This document shows positions 1 through 10,969 of a stretch of DNA of 64,000 bases, one piece after another. A model generated the notes under the pieces. The model had not been told where the DNA came from, did not search any database, and saw only the letters and a list, made by a program, of their open reading frames with translations. Numbering within the stretch: the stretch's first letter is position 1; each line of letters opens with the position of its first letter. A program made the translations under genes and the position numbers. The DNA comes from Bufo bufo (Eukaryota > Chordata > Amphibia > Anura > Bufonidae). The DNA lies in contig NC_053389.1 of assembly GCF_905171765.1 (NCBI RefSeq), positions 780,462,772-780,526,771 of the forward strand, written 5' to 3'.

Positions 1-557
1 CAGACATCATACAGTACATGACATACCTCACATGGATCCAGAGATCTCTTCCGTGTGCTCTGTTAGATTTATATCAAGCTGAAAGCTCAAAGGGTGTGTC
101 CTTTCTGCTGCAGCTCAGAAGACGTCTCAGAAGACAACCCAGGAGGCAGTGAAAGGATGAAACTGAGCATTTGCGGCCTTCTCAGTGAGCCAGACAAAGA
201 AATAAGAAAAAAATCAAACAGCAGGTGGCGCTATACAGACACATTTTATTGAATAACGCAGTGGCTAGACAAAAAAATTAATTACATGCAATTACAAAAG
301 TATTCAGGCTCCAGGGCCTGGTTTGAAAACTTTAGAATATTTTTTGTGGGTCAACCCCTTAAATGCATGCTACATTCTGCAAAGTTATAGAAAACCTGCC
401 CAGGCAGTCAAACAGGTAGCCATCATAGCCATAGGCTCTATGTTATAGGTATAATTGGGGTGAACTTTATACAACTGCAGCATATGGACTGCAAATATAT
501 TCTTTATTATTGGAATGCTGTTTCATTAAATGGACTGATTAAGGATCTGGTTTTGCA
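1..557. other. No gene seen
   Basis: I see no exon, transposon terminus or tandem array here. Short open frames lack coding character. The sequence is moderately AT-rich and looks like ordinary intergenic DNA, probably with old unrecognised repeats. Confidence 0.5.
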
Positions 558-558
558 C

Positions 559-616
<58 letters not shown>
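558..616. repeat. Compound (TG)n(TA)n microsatellite
   Basis: A run of TG dinucleotides passes directly into about 19 TA dinucleotides. The two short open frames across it, on the + strand, are products of the repeat. Such tracts are usually polymorphic. Confidence 0.95.
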
Positions 617-619
<3 letters not shown>

Positions 620-1208
620 GCATATATTATATTATGCTGTGTCATCACCCTGTCTGTAGTTTTATTTGTAAGGATTTGTATTGCAGTACTGCCTGCTATC
701 ACTAGATGTCACTGTTGTATAGTTGTTTTCCAGGAAGAGAGTAGGCTGTGGCTGAAGCCACATGGTGTGCAGTGTTTCTCTGAGAGACAAGAACTAGGTA
801 CAGTTCTGCAAAAAGACAAAGGGGAAACTCAGAGGAGTCTGCCAAGAATTCTGTCATTGCTGAGGGACATGATAGAGATGAAGTGGTGCAGTGGGATAAC
901 AACTCTGAGAACAGAGGCTGATGTGTGAATGGCAGACAATTTAGGGTTTTGCCCCACTCCATTCAGGCACCTCTTGGACTGGGTGGTTGGTGAGATGGTG
1001 GGCTACTGTATTTGCTGCTGCCTCTGCCATCTTAGGAGGGGGCATCAGCATTGGCTCTGCCAGAGACACATACAGTATCAAGGTGTTCACAGGTGGTCAT
1101 GGGCCACAGGGATGGTGTTCAGGGTAATTGGAAGTGGTTGCTGTTTCGGAGCTGTTGTTGGGTGTGTAACAAGTAGTCCCCGGGACTATTACATCAGGCG
1201 TGAAGCCC
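617..1208. other. No gene seen
   Basis: Overlapping short frames exist on both strands between about 700 and 1290, but none matches a family I recognise and none has a codon pattern better than its alternatives. I treat the stretch as noncoding. Confidence 0.4.
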
Positions 1209-1211
1209 TTA

Positions 1212-1759
1212 GGGTCCATTCACACGTCGGTGGCGTATTGCGGATCCACAATTTGCGGATCCGCAATACACCCGGCCGGCACCCCCCATAGAACTTCCGC
1301 GTCCCGGAAGTTCGGGGCCGAAGCCCGGAAGTTCGGGGCTGCTCTCCGGAAATGCGGATGCGGAGAGCACATAGTGTGCTCTCAGCATCCTGTTCTGCTT
1401 CACTTGAGAATGAATGGGTCCGCACCCGTTCCCGATATTGCGGAACCAGGCTCGGACTGGCCCACAGGGGTGCAGGGGAATCCCCCGGTGGGCCCCTGAG
1501 CAAGGTTGGCCCCTAGTCTCCCACCCCCTGCACAAGTGGCACATAACACATTAGATTTAGTACACTACATACATATATTCAATTTACAGCACATCAACCA
1601 GCTTATGTTCAAATAAAAAACTTGTTAGATTATTTATTATATTTGAATGTATCCGTACGGTGGGCCCCCAAAATAAATTTTACTGGTGGTCCCTAGGTAC
1701 CCCAGTCCGACACTGTGCGGAACGGATGCGGACGCATTTGCGGACTTGTGAATGGACCC
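1212..1759. mobile_element. PIF/Harbinger-like MITE, copy 1, split by a hAT MITE
   Basis: The ends are inverted repeats (GGGTCCATTCACACG at the left, its complement at 1745-1759). They are flanked by TTA at 1209-1211 and 1760-1762, the target duplication typical of PIF/Harbinger elements. The interior has the GGATCCGCAATACA and 'AATGGGTCCGCA' motifs shared by many other copies in this window. A second element (1447-1715) is inserted in its right part. It has no coding capacity, so it must have been moved by a transposase encoded elsewhere. Confidence 0.85.
1447..1715. mobile_element. hAT-type MITE (269 bp) nested in the Harbinger-like MITE
   Basis: The termini are imperfect inverted repeats: CAGGCTCGGACTGG at the left, and CAGTGTCGGACTGG read inward from the right. 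An exact 8-bp duplication TGCGGAAC occurs at 1439-1446 and 1716-1723. An 8-bp duplication with CAG-starting termini is the hAT signature. Its position inside the MITE shows it arrived later. It is noncoding. Confidence 0.9.
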
Positions 1760-1789
1760 TTAATGTCAGGGCCCTGAAGACCAGTGACC

Positions 1790-2035
1790 CTCCCTACAGT
1801 ATTTGGTATACAAAATTGGGGTGCCCTCACGTGACCATGTATTTCTTGGTCCACAAACGGTGTATCGACAAAACACGGAGAATGACTGTGTGTACACTGT
1901 AGGACATGTCCCGTATTTTGCTGCAACATGTGGACCACAGACCTATTAAAGTCAATGGGTCCTCAACTTGATGCGGTGTGCACACAGCCGGTATCTGTGT
2001 CTTGCGGATCAGCGGTTTGCGCACCAGAAAACACT
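1790..2035. mobile_element. Eroded Harbinger-like MITE fragment
   Basis: The segment contains GTCAATGGGTCC, TAGGACATGTCC and TGCGGATC motifs in the order seen in the better-preserved MITE copies (for example 15791-16084). Both termini are unclear, so limits are approximate. Confidence 0.45.
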
Positions 2036-2410
2036 TAAGATCATAGGAGTTGTCCTCCATATGTTGAGAGTTGTTTATGTGTAGTAAGTGTAGTATGTAT
2101 GTCGGCTTCCAGAAAGTTCAAGGGCCCTACCCTCCATAGTGATCAATAGCCTATGGGCACCTGGAGTGAGCGTAACCACTACATGTACTGTGCCCTTTAA
2201 AGTGAACTACAACCATTAATAAGCTCTCTGTGCCTTTTTATGTACAGTTGGGGTTAGTAACATCTGTTGAACTGTTTGGGTCTGCCATCCATTTTTAAAG
2301 GGATCTACCCACACTACGACCTGTTACATGTGGATCCATAATACAGTGCCCATACTGTGCCCCTATCTGCATCACACAGAGGTTTTTATTCTCACATATC
2401 AGAAAACATT

Positions 2411-2585
2411 TGGGTTTATTTATCAAACTGGTGTAAAGTAGAACTGGCTAAGTTGCCCATAGAAACCAATCAGATTCCACCTTTCATTTTTCACAGCTCC
2501 TTTGGAAAATGAAAGGAGGAATCTGATTGGTTGCCATGGACAACTAAGCTAGTTCTACTTTACATCAGTTTGATAAATCTCCCCC
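2411..2585. mobile_element. Foldback MITE with long inverted arms
   Basis: The left arm (TTTATCAAACTGGTGTAAAG and onward) is mirrored by the right arm ending CATCAGTTTGATAAATC. The arms can pair over most of the 175 bp, including the AATCAGATTCC / GGAATCTGATT inner segment. The superfamily is not clear from the ends. It has no coding capacity. Confidence 0.75.
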
Positions 2586-2680
2586 ACTGTGCTTTCTGTT
2601 TTTACAGAGGTATCCTCCACTAGATTGTCCCCTCGTAATACAGATTCATAAGAAGACTCTTAAAACTGCCTAAAACAAAA

Positions 2681-2790
2681 CTGTCTTTGTTGCATATAGC
2701 AACTAATCACAGCGCAGCTTTCATTTTCCAAGAGCAGAATATGAAATGAAAGCAGTGCTGTGATTTGTTGCTATGGGCAACACAGTTTTT
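2681..2790. repeat. Foldback repeat related to the 2411-2585 element
   Basis: TTGCATATAGCAACTAATCACAG and CTGTGATTTGTTGCTATGGGCAA form imperfect inverted arms around TTTCATTTTCC / ATGAAATGAAA. The inner sequence resembles the neighbouring foldback. Probably another MITE remnant. The DNA between it and the 3440 array shows nothing recognisable. Confidence 0.5.
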
Positions 2791-3439
2791 TTTTTCAGTT
2801 TCATGAGTCAGTCCTTCTGTGTCCCACTCTGGCGGGACTGTGTTTGGGGGGAATTTATTAAAACCTCTTTCTACGTCAGTTTTCTGGTACAGAAGAGCCA
2901 CAGATTTTTGGCTGTTTAGTCCTGTTTTGCTCCAAAAAATTTACCCCTTTCACATGTGTTTGCCACTTTTCTAAAGGAGAATGGGCGGCATGGAGTCCTT
3001 TGCAGCCCAACAAATTTAAAGGCAGAAGCCTTCCAAAATAAAAAGCAAAAACAAAAAAGACGACAAAGGCCAATATTTCTGTTTCTTGCAAATGGAACCC
3101 ACAAGATGCACCAACATTTTTAAGAGGCAGGCACCAGCAATTTAATTTTTTTAAAGGGCTTCTGTCAGTAGATTTGTACCTACGAAACTGGCTGACCTGT
3201 TGCATGTGCACTTGGTGGCAGATGAAGACATCTGTGTTGGTCCCATGTTCATATGTGCCCACATTGCTGATAAAAATTAGGTTTTAATATATGCAAATTA
3301 GCCTCTAGGAGCAATGGGGGCGTTACCATTGCACCTAGAGGCTCTGCTCTCTCTGCAACTGCCGTGCCCTCTGCACTTTGAATGACAGGACCAGGCAGCG
3401 TAAACGTCATCACACTAGCCCTGTCATTCAAAGTGCAGT

Positions 3440-4255
3440 TGGTCAGGGGGTATGAGGTGTCAGCTGGGGTATGAGGTGTCAGCTGGGGTATGAGGTGTCA
3501 GAGGGGGTATGAGGTGTCAGCTGGGGTATGAGATGTCAGCTGGGGTATAAGGTGTCAGCGGGGGTATTAGGTGACAGCGGGGGCATAAGGTGTCAGTGGG
3601 GATATGAGGTGTCAGTGTGGGTATGAGGTGTCAATGTGGGTATGAGGTGTCAGCGGTGGTATGAGGTGTCAGCGGTGGTAGGAGGTGTCAGCGGTGGTAT
3701 GAGGTGTCAGCGGTGGTATGAGGTGTCAGCTGGGGTATGAGGTGTCTGCTGGGGTATGAGGTGTCTGCTGGGGTATGAGGTGTCAGCGGGGGTATGAGGT
3801 GTCAGCGGGGGTATGAGGTGTCAGCGGGGGTATGAGGTGTCAGCTGGGGTATGAGGTGTCAGCTGGGGTATGAGGTGTCAGCTGGGGTATAAGATGTCAG
3901 CGGGGGTATTAGGTGACAGCGGGGGCATAAGGTGTCAGTGGGGATATGAGGTGTCAGTGTGGGTATGAGGTGTCAATGTGGGTATGAGGTGTCAGCGGTG
4001 GTATGAGGTGTCAGCTGGGGTATGAGGTGTCTGCTGGGGTATGAGGTGTCAGTGGGGGTATGAGGTGTCAGCGGGGGTATGAGGTGTCAGCAGGGGTATG
4101 AGGTGTCAGCAGGGGTATGAGGTGTCAGCTGGGGTATGAGGTGTCAGCTGGGGTATGAGATGTCAGCTGCGGTATGAGGTGTCAGCTGGGGTATGAGATG
4201 TCAGCTGCGGTATGAGGTGTCAGCGGGGGTATGAGCTGTCAGCAGGGGTATGAGG
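3440..4255. repeat. Minisatellite, 19-bp unit, about 43 copies
   Basis: The unit is TATGAGGTGTCAGCTGGGG with variants at the last five bases. A distinctive variant block beginning TATTAGGTGACAGC recurs at 3565 and 3907, exactly 342 bp or 18 units apart. Part of the array was therefore copied as a block. No reading frame of interest crosses it. Confidence 0.95.
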
Positions 4256-4549
4256 TTTCGGACCCCTCCGATCAAACATTGATGACCCCTCCTGAGGATG
4301 GGCCATCGTATACAGGAGGAGTGGAGAACTCATTTCATACATTGCCCCTCTGTGCCTCCATTAGGGCTGTGCTGTGTGCATGAGCTCTACATATAATGAA
4401 GGGGATGAGTCAGCCATAGCAGATTTGTAATCACCTAGAGATTTGCATCCTGATCAATGTCTGCTAGTCCGGCAGCCATATACTTCAGCCCATACGTAAT
4501 CTATATAGTCCAGTCAGACTGCAGAGCCATATAATCCCTATCATACATA

Positions 4550-5374
4550 CAGTTGCAAGAAAAAGTATGTGAACCCTTTGGAATGATATGGATTTCTGCA
4601 CAAATTGGTCATAAAATGTGATCTGATCTTCATCTAAGTCACAACAATAGACAATCACAGTCTGCTTAAGCTAATAACACACAAAGAATTAAACGTTACC
4701 ATGTTTTTATTGAACACACCATGTAAACATTCACAGTGCAGGTGGGAAAAGTATGTGAACCCCTAGACTAATGACATCTCATCAATAGCTAATTGGAGTG
4801 AGGTGTCAGCCAACTGGAGTCCAATCAATGAGATGAGATTGGAGGTGTTGGTTATAGCTGCCCTGTCCTATAAAAACACACACCAGTTCTGGGTTTGCTT
4901 TTCACAAGAATCAGTGCCTGATGTGAATGATGCATCGCACAAAAGAGCTCTCAGAAGACCTACGATTAAGAATTGTTGACTTGCATAAAGCTGGAAAGGG
5001 TTATAAAAGTATCTCCAAAAACCTTGATGTTCATCAGTCCACGGTAAGACAAATTGTCTATAAATGGAGAAAGTTCAGCACTGCTGCTACTCTCCCTAGG
5101 AGTGGCCGTCCTGTAAAGATGACTGCAAGAGCACAGCGCAGACTGCTCAATAAGGTGAAGAAGAATCCTAGAGTGTCAGCTAAAGACTTACAAAAGTCTC
5201 TGGCATATGCTAACATCCCTGTTAGTGAATCTACGATACGTAAAACACTAAACAAGTGGATTTCATGGGAGGACACCACAGAGGAAGCCACTGATGTCCA
5301 AAAAAAACATTGCTGCACGTTTACAGTTTGCACAAGAGCACCTGGATGTTCCACAGCAGTACTGGCAAAATATT
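4550..5374 (+). mobile_element. Tc1-like transposon, truncated at its 3' side
   Basis: The left terminus CAGTTGCAAGAAAAAGTATG follows a TA. An internal repeat of AAAAGTATGTGAACCC near 4749 gives the paired transposase-binding-site arrangement of IR/DR Tc1 elements. A transposase frame follows, and then the element stops abruptly in the middle of the gene near 5374. No right inverted repeat is present. This is a dead fragment. Confidence 0.9.
4927..5373 (+). pseudogene. Tc1 transposase, N-terminal half, frameshifted
   Basis: Encodes the DNA-binding half of a Tc1/mariner transposase. The first helix-turn-helix lies around residues 10-60 ([20 protein letters not shown]), followed by a GRP-type linker (RSGRPVKM) and a second HTH-like region. 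Near 5258 the coding sequence changes frame: the KKNIAARLQFA-type segment that should follow is readable only in another frame. The catalytic DDE half is absent because the element is truncated at about 5374. Family members are usually about 340 residues long, and only about 150 survive here. Not functional. Confidence 0.88.
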
Positions 5375-5379
5375 TATCC

Positions 5380-5504
5380 TGTGTGATCATTCCTGCATGT
5401 ATCCTGTGCGATCGTTTCTGCATGTATTCTGTGTGATCATTCCTGCATGTATTCTGTGCGATCATTCCTGCATGTATTCTGTGTGATCATTCCTGCATGT
5501 AGCA
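5380..5504. repeat. 25-bp tandem repeat, 5 copies, at the Tc1 breakpoint
   Basis: The unit TGTGTGATCATTCCTGCATGTATTC is repeated five times with few changes, alternating TGTGTGATCATT and TGTGCGATC(A/G)TT. Each unit contains the palindrome TGATCA or CGATCG and the palindrome TGCATG-like core. The array starts within a few bases of the point where the Tc1 sequence ends. Confidence 0.9.
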
Positions 5505-5904
5505 TACTGGCTATCGGTGTAATGTCAGCGAGGGGTGACAACCTCCCATTATTATCACTGGTGGTTGAACACAGCGGAACCGGAATGAAGTGTGAATTGT
5601 AATGTGCCCTATAATGTAACTGGCACTGACGTTCAGGTAGCATTACTGCCAATCCCTTGTAGATTGTAAGCTCTTGTGGGCAGAGTCCTTAGTTTATTGT
5701 ACTTTTTTATATTACATTATATTATGAATGTAAACCATTTTCATTTAATAGAGTTAAAGTCCTGATCCTGGAATATTACTTATCTAATTACAAAGAAAGT
5801 GCAGAAATCCAGATATTCCGAATAAATCATGATGGGCTTTCAACTATTATAGAGAGAAAGTCATTACATGGATGGGAGAATAAATCATCCCTATCCTTCA
5901 CATA
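5505..5904. other. No gene seen
   Basis: The stretch contains the TTGTAGATTGTAAGCTCTTGTGGGCAGAG-type sequence at about 5657-5690, which looks like an old dispersed repeat tail. No coding feature is supported. Confidence 0.4.
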
Positions 5905-5964
5905 TCTATCTGTTTATCTATCTATCAATAAAATATCTATCTATCTATTATCTATTATATCTAT

Positions 5965-5998
<34 letters not shown>

Positions 5999-6013
5999 TA
6001 TCTATCTATCTAT

Positions 6014-6082
<69 letters not shown>

Positions 6083-6269
6083 TATCTATCTATCATCTAT
6101 CTATCTATCTATTTATTATCTATCTATTATCTATCTATCTATTATCTATCTATCTATTTATCTATTATCTATCTATCTATTTATCTATCTATCAGTCTAT
6201 TAGTCACATATCAATCACATATCTATCCGTTTATCTATCTGTCTATCAATAAAATATATATCTATCATA

Positions 6270-6312
<43 letters not shown>

Positions 6313-6328
6313 TATCTATCTATTATCT

Positions 6329-6389
<61 letters not shown>

Positions 6390-6415
6390 TATCTATCTAT
6401 TATCTATCTATCTAA

Positions 6416-6451
<36 letters not shown>

Positions 6452-6454
6452 ATA

Positions 6455-6490
<36 letters not shown>

Positions 6491-6497
6491 CTCCCAT

Positions 6498-6552
<55 letters not shown>

Positions 6553-6553
6553 G
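5905..6553. repeat. TATC (GATA) tetranucleotide array
   Basis: The stretch is mostly CTAT/TATC units with scattered TATTATC interruptions, broken by a short mixed segment at about 6190-6255. The open frame 5868-6203 reading YLSI repeats is purely a consequence of the tetranucleotide. A second such array lies at 10006-10545. Confidence 0.95.
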
Positions 6554-7041
6554 CCTCCATCTTCTATCCCATCTGGATGTAATACGGCAGTCCTCGTCTT
6601 CTTCTCTGAACTTGCTGCAGTGTTGAACAGACGCCAGAGATCCTGCAGCATCTTCTTGCAGCATGCTCCGGACCCTCCCTGTAGGAAAGAGCTCTATTCC
6701 ATCCCCTGCAATCCCTGCTGTCACCCCTATGGGGGGGAAGTGCTGACTAACCTCCTAGAGATGTTCTGCAGCGCAGAATATTCCACCTGAGGACTGGACA
6801 TTACCCCCAGCAGGGGACACTGCCGCTAGACCTGTACAGTCAGTGACGGTTCTGCTGCAGACTTACCCCCGGTGACAATCCCTGCTGTGCAGGAGGCTAC
6901 AGTGTGGGGGCAGCAGAGGGAGGCACATTCCATACCCCAGAAATGGAGGGCACTGAGGAGAATGCAGGGTTGTGTCAGCATCAAATATTAGAAAAGACTC
7001 CCATGTCTCCATTCACCCTCTGTATATCAGTCACATCTATC
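6554..7041. other. No gene seen
   Basis: A GC-richer stretch between the TATC array and a Tc1 element. There is no recognisable reading frame or repeat terminus. Confidence 0.4.
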
Positions 7042-7043
7042 TA

Positions 7044-8655
7044 CAGTGCCTTAAGAAAGTATTCACACCCCTTGAAGTTTTCCACATTTCTTCACGTTAA
7101 ACGTAAATGTATTTTACTGGGATTTTATGTGATAGACCAACAGAAAGCAGCAAGTATGTGTGACGGGAGAAGAAAATGGTACGTGTTTTTCAAAAGTTTT
7201 AATAAATAAAAATGGGGAAAGTGTGGCGAGCATTTGTATTCAGCCCCCCTGAGTCAATGCCTTGTAGGACCACATTTCACTGCAAGTCTTTTGGGGTAGG
7301 TCTCTTCCAGCTTTGCACATCTAGAGGATGACATTTTTGCCCATTCTTCTTTGCAAAATAGGCCAAGCGCCGTCAGATTGGATGGAGAACGTCTGTGAAG
7401 AACACTTTCCAAGTCCTGCCACAGATTCTCACTGAGATTTAGGTCTGGACTGTGACTGGGACGTTCTAACACATGAAGATGCTTTGATCTAAACCATTCC
7501 ATTGTAGTACTGGCTGTATGTTTAGGGTCTATCCTGCTGGAAGGTGAACCTCTGCCCCAGTCTCACATGTTTTGCAGCCTCTACCAGGTTTTCCTCCAGG
7601 ATTGCCCTGTATTTAGCTCCATCCATCTTCCTATCAACTCTGACCAGCTTCCCGGTCATTGCTGAAGAAAAGCATCCCTGCATCATGATGCTGCTGCCAC
7701 CATGTTTCATGGTGGAGATGGTGTGTTCAGGGTGATGTGCGTTTTGCATTTAGGCCAAAAAGTTCAGCTTTTGGTCTCCTCTGACCAGAGCACCTTCTGC
7801 CCCCTACATGGCTTGTGGCAAACTGTAAACAGGCCTTCTTATGGCTAGCTTTCAAAAATGGCTCTCTTCCATAAAGGCCAGATTTGTGGAGCACACGACT
7901 AATAGTTGTCCTGTGGACAGATTCTCCCACCTGAGCTGTGGATCTCTGCAGCTCCTCCAGAGTGACCATGGGCCTCTTGGCTGCTTCTCTAATTAGTGCT
8001 CTCCTTACCTGCGCTGTCAGTTTAGCTGGACAGCCATGTCTTAGTAGGTTTGCAGCTGTGCCATACTCCTTCCATTTTTGGATGATGGATTGAACAGTGC
8101 TCTGTGAGATGTTCAAAGCTTGGGATATTTTTTTTTATAACCTAACTCTGCTTTACACTTCTCCAAAACTTTATCCTTGACCTGTTTTGTGTGTTCCTTG
8201 GTTTTCAAAATGCTGTTTGATAACTAATATTCTCTGAGGCCTTCACAACGCAACTGTAGTTATACTGAGAAGAAATGACACGCAGGTGGACTCTATTTCC
8301 TAATTAGGTGACTTCTGAAGGCAATTGGTTACTCTGGATCTTATTTAGGGGGTATCACAGTACAGGGGGCTGAATACAAATACACAACACACTTTTCAGA
8401 TTTTATTTATTAAAATGTTTTGAAAACCATGTATTGTTTCCTTTCTACTTCACACAGGGTTAATGCACACATTTGGTGAGTTATCACATGTAGTTAACGT
8501 GTTATGACTGTGACTGTTAACTCTGCTACATGTGTACTTGTTACTTTGTGTTTGTCTATCACATAAAATCCCGATAAAATACATATACGTTTGTGGGTGT
8601 AATGTGAAAAAATGTGGAAAAGTTCAAGGGGTGTGAATACTTTTTTAAGGCACTG
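7044..8655 (-). mobile_element. Full-length Tc1-like transposon, inactivated
   Basis: Inverted terminal repeats beginning CAGTGCCTTAAGAAAGTATT (left) and CAGTGCCTTAAAAAAGTATT (right, read inward) are flanked by TA at 7042-7043 and 8656-8657, the Tc1/mariner target duplication. The insertion site is ATCT-rich tetranucleotide sequence on both sides. The right repeat carries an extra segment of about 90 bp (about 8460-8550) with no counterpart in the left repeat. The transposase lies on the - strand and is broken. Confidence 0.93.
7254..8150 (-). pseudogene. Tc1 transposase pseudogene with two frameshifts
   Basis: Three - strand frames cover the protein in order. Positions 8116-7727 hold the HTH region (ISQSTVQSIIQKWKEYG) and second DNA-binding domain. 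Positions 7749-7522 hold the first half of the catalytic core (MKHGGSSIMMQGCFS, then a QQD motif with the second acidic residue). Positions 7502-7254 hold the DLNLSENLW motif with the third acidic residue. The frame changes between successive segments, so no intact protein can be made. The QQDNDPKH-type motif is cut at QQDRP. Confidence 0.9.
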
Positions 8656-8657
8656 TA

Positions 8658-10005
8658 TCTATCTATTTATCTCCTATCTAATATCTTTCTATCATCTATT
8701 TTCTATCCATCTTATCTAGAAAATAGTAATGAAAGCGGCAATCGGGAGACATCCAGTGTCTATCTAAATCTATTATCTGTGTATATCTCTCTGTCTTTCT
8801 GTATCTATTATCGGTCTATAAATCTGTACCTAAATTATCCCCATTTCCTGCTAAACCCATCTGGAGAGAGAAGACAGAAGCGTCACCTTACATGCTGCCC
8901 ATAGAAGTCTATGGAGAGGGGAGCGGTGCTGAGGAATGAGCCCCTAGAGGGAGAAGGAGGCATTGTCTGTCATAACACACCAGAGTTTCTTCGATTTCCT
9001 TGCACTGATGATTGGAGAATCTCTTGAAGGGCTGATGACCGGTGCCGCACGTCGGCTCCATTCTTATATGACTATTTGGAGTGTTCCCCGCCGCTGTGCG
9101 CTCTGTCCCCGGAGCCTGCGCTGAGAGCCAACATGTCCGATCCTTCTTTCTCACTATGGATCCTGGGACGATTCTTCAGCTCAGGCTTGTTTTACATCTG
9201 CAGCAGCAATTCTGGCAGAGCGTCAGTCTTCTCCAGATGGGCACTGCCGGGTGCAACCCAAATCTGCGGCAAAAAGGCCAAGAATTGGGTGGACAGAAAA
9301 TGCTGCACGCTGCGGTTTATGTTCTGCCGATTCTCTGCCGCAACTAGTAACAATGCCAAGGATGTGGAAGCAGCCTTACGTCTATCACCAGCATTGGGCA
9401 TAGGGTATGGATCCAAAATCCGGCACGCCCATCCCGCTGCGGGCCCATGGGCGCCTCTGCTTCTGTACAGGGGCACACTTTTTGTGTCATGGATTCCTTT
9501 AAATAAATTGTGGTCTAGTGCACTGTATGTAGGAGAGACTATAGCGCCTCCTGGGGGGGCACAATACAGGGGGGGCACCTGTCTGTAATACCGACCCTAA
9601 AACTGACCAGAAATGTTGTAGTTAACCCCATCACCGCCGTCTAGGAGTTCAATATGATTACCATTAACTGCTGCATGGCATGACACAGCTGATGTATTCA
9701 CATGTAGCAGAGCTGAGTTTGCTTTATAGAGCATATTACCGGTGTGATATATCACGGCCAGTGCTGTCATCTGCCCAGAGGTGACTATAGAGGGCACATA
9801 GATTATCTGCATAGCGGGGGCACAGGGGGCACGGGGGTATCGTACAGCAGTGATCTGTCTCCTGATGCAGCAGAGCTAAACTGGATGGTTATTAACACCT
9901 TAGGTAAAAAATAGCAAGAAAATGTGAGGTGACTTTACAATGGATTTTGTCAGGAGATAACTATGACATGTGTCATCAGAGCCAAGATGAGCTCAGCTAC
10001 ATCTG
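8658..10005. other. Intergenic, no supported gene
   Basis: Up to about 8720 the tetranucleotide tract continues. The longest open frame, 9076-9588 (+), has no recognisable domain, and overlapping frames on both strands are equally open, so I do not call it. Nothing else is identifiable in 9600-10005. Confidence 0.4.
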
Positions 10006-10057
10006 TATCTATCTATTATATCTATCTATCTATTATCTATTATATCTATCTATCTAT

Positions 10058-10107
<50 letters not shown>

Positions 10108-10284
10108 TATCTATCTATCTATTATCTATCTATTATCTATCTATCTATCTATTATCTATCTATTATCTATCTATCTATTATATCTATCTATCTGCGTATT
10201 ATATCTATCCATCTATTTATCTATCTATTTATTATCTATCTATCTATCTATCTATTATCTATCTATTATCTCATATCTATCTAT

Positions 10285-10357
<73 letters not shown>

Positions 10358-10408
10358 TATCTATTATCTATCTATTATCTATCTATTATCTATCTATCTA
10401 TTATCTAT

Positions 10409-10464
<56 letters not shown>

Positions 10465-10468
10465 CTTA

Positions 10469-10544
<76 letters not shown>

Positions 10545-10545
10545 C
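10006..10545. repeat. TATC (GATA) tetranucleotide array upstream of NEFL
   Basis: About 540 bp of CTAT/TATC units with frequent TATTATC interruptions, becoming pure in the last 90 bp. It ends about 365 bp upstream of the NEFL TATA box. The two long frames across it (224 and 215 codons) are repeat artefacts. Confidence 0.96.
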
Positions 10546-10882
10546 ATCCACCTCCTCTGCAGTCTATCCCTTTCTTCTCTCCCTGTGCTCACATTACCGC
10601 TGACCCCTGATCACACAGTCCGGTTTTAGTCCAGGGACTGCTCCCCCCCAGCTCTGCTATGCGTCCGGACACTGCGCTATGACCCGCTCCTGTGCTGAAG
10701 GACGAACTCAGCTCTGCACCTCTGCCAGATAAAACCCCCCTGCTCCTCCTGCCCGGTGAGCTTTAGCCCCAGCCCTGGAAAAGTGCTGCAGAGCCTGTGG
10801 GGTTAATCGCTGAAGTGCCAGCCTGGCAGGAGCACTGGGCAGGACGGTGCCTGCTGCTGTCCTTGGTGCTGAGGCGCCGTCG

Positions 10883-10894
10883 TGCGCATGCGCG
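10883..10894. promoter_or_regulatory. NRF-1-type binding site
   Basis: TGCGCATGCGCG fits the YGCGCAYGCGCR consensus exactly. It sits about 17 bp upstream of the TATA box. Occupancy is not shown by the sequence. Confidence 0.7.
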
Positions 10895-10910
10895 CCCCTC
10901 TCCCGGCCGC

Positions 10911-10919
10911 TATAAGTAG
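10911..10919 (+). promoter_or_regulatory. TATA box of NEFL
   Basis: TATAAGTAG lies 59 bp upstream of the start codon, between GC-rich sequences. A start site about 30 bp downstream would give a 5' UTR of about 30 bases. Confidence 0.7.
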
Positions 10920-10969
10920 GAGCGGGCGCCCGGCAGAGCCCAGCAGCAGCAGCCGCCGCCGCCGCCACC

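Larger units (their letters stand above)
10560..10969 (+). promoter_or_regulatory. NEFL: NEFL promoter and 5' UTR, CpG-rich
   Basis: CpG density rises sharply from about 10700 and stays high through exon 1. A perfect NRF-1-type palindrome TGCGCATGCGCG lies at 10883-10894 and a TATA box TATAAG at 10911-10916, placing transcription start near 10940. The presumed short 5' UTR contains a run of GCC triplets that merges into a GCCGCCACC Kozak context directly before the ATG at 10970. NRF-1 use is inferred from the motif only. Confidence 0.75.

Noticed and set aside
9076..9588. 170-codon + strand frame
   Set aside because: No domain, no Kozak context, and overlapping frames of similar length on both strands. 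No splice sites support it as an exon.
10006..10610. 224- and 215-codon frames reading YLSIYLSI
   Set aside because: Direct translation of a TATC tetranucleotide array.
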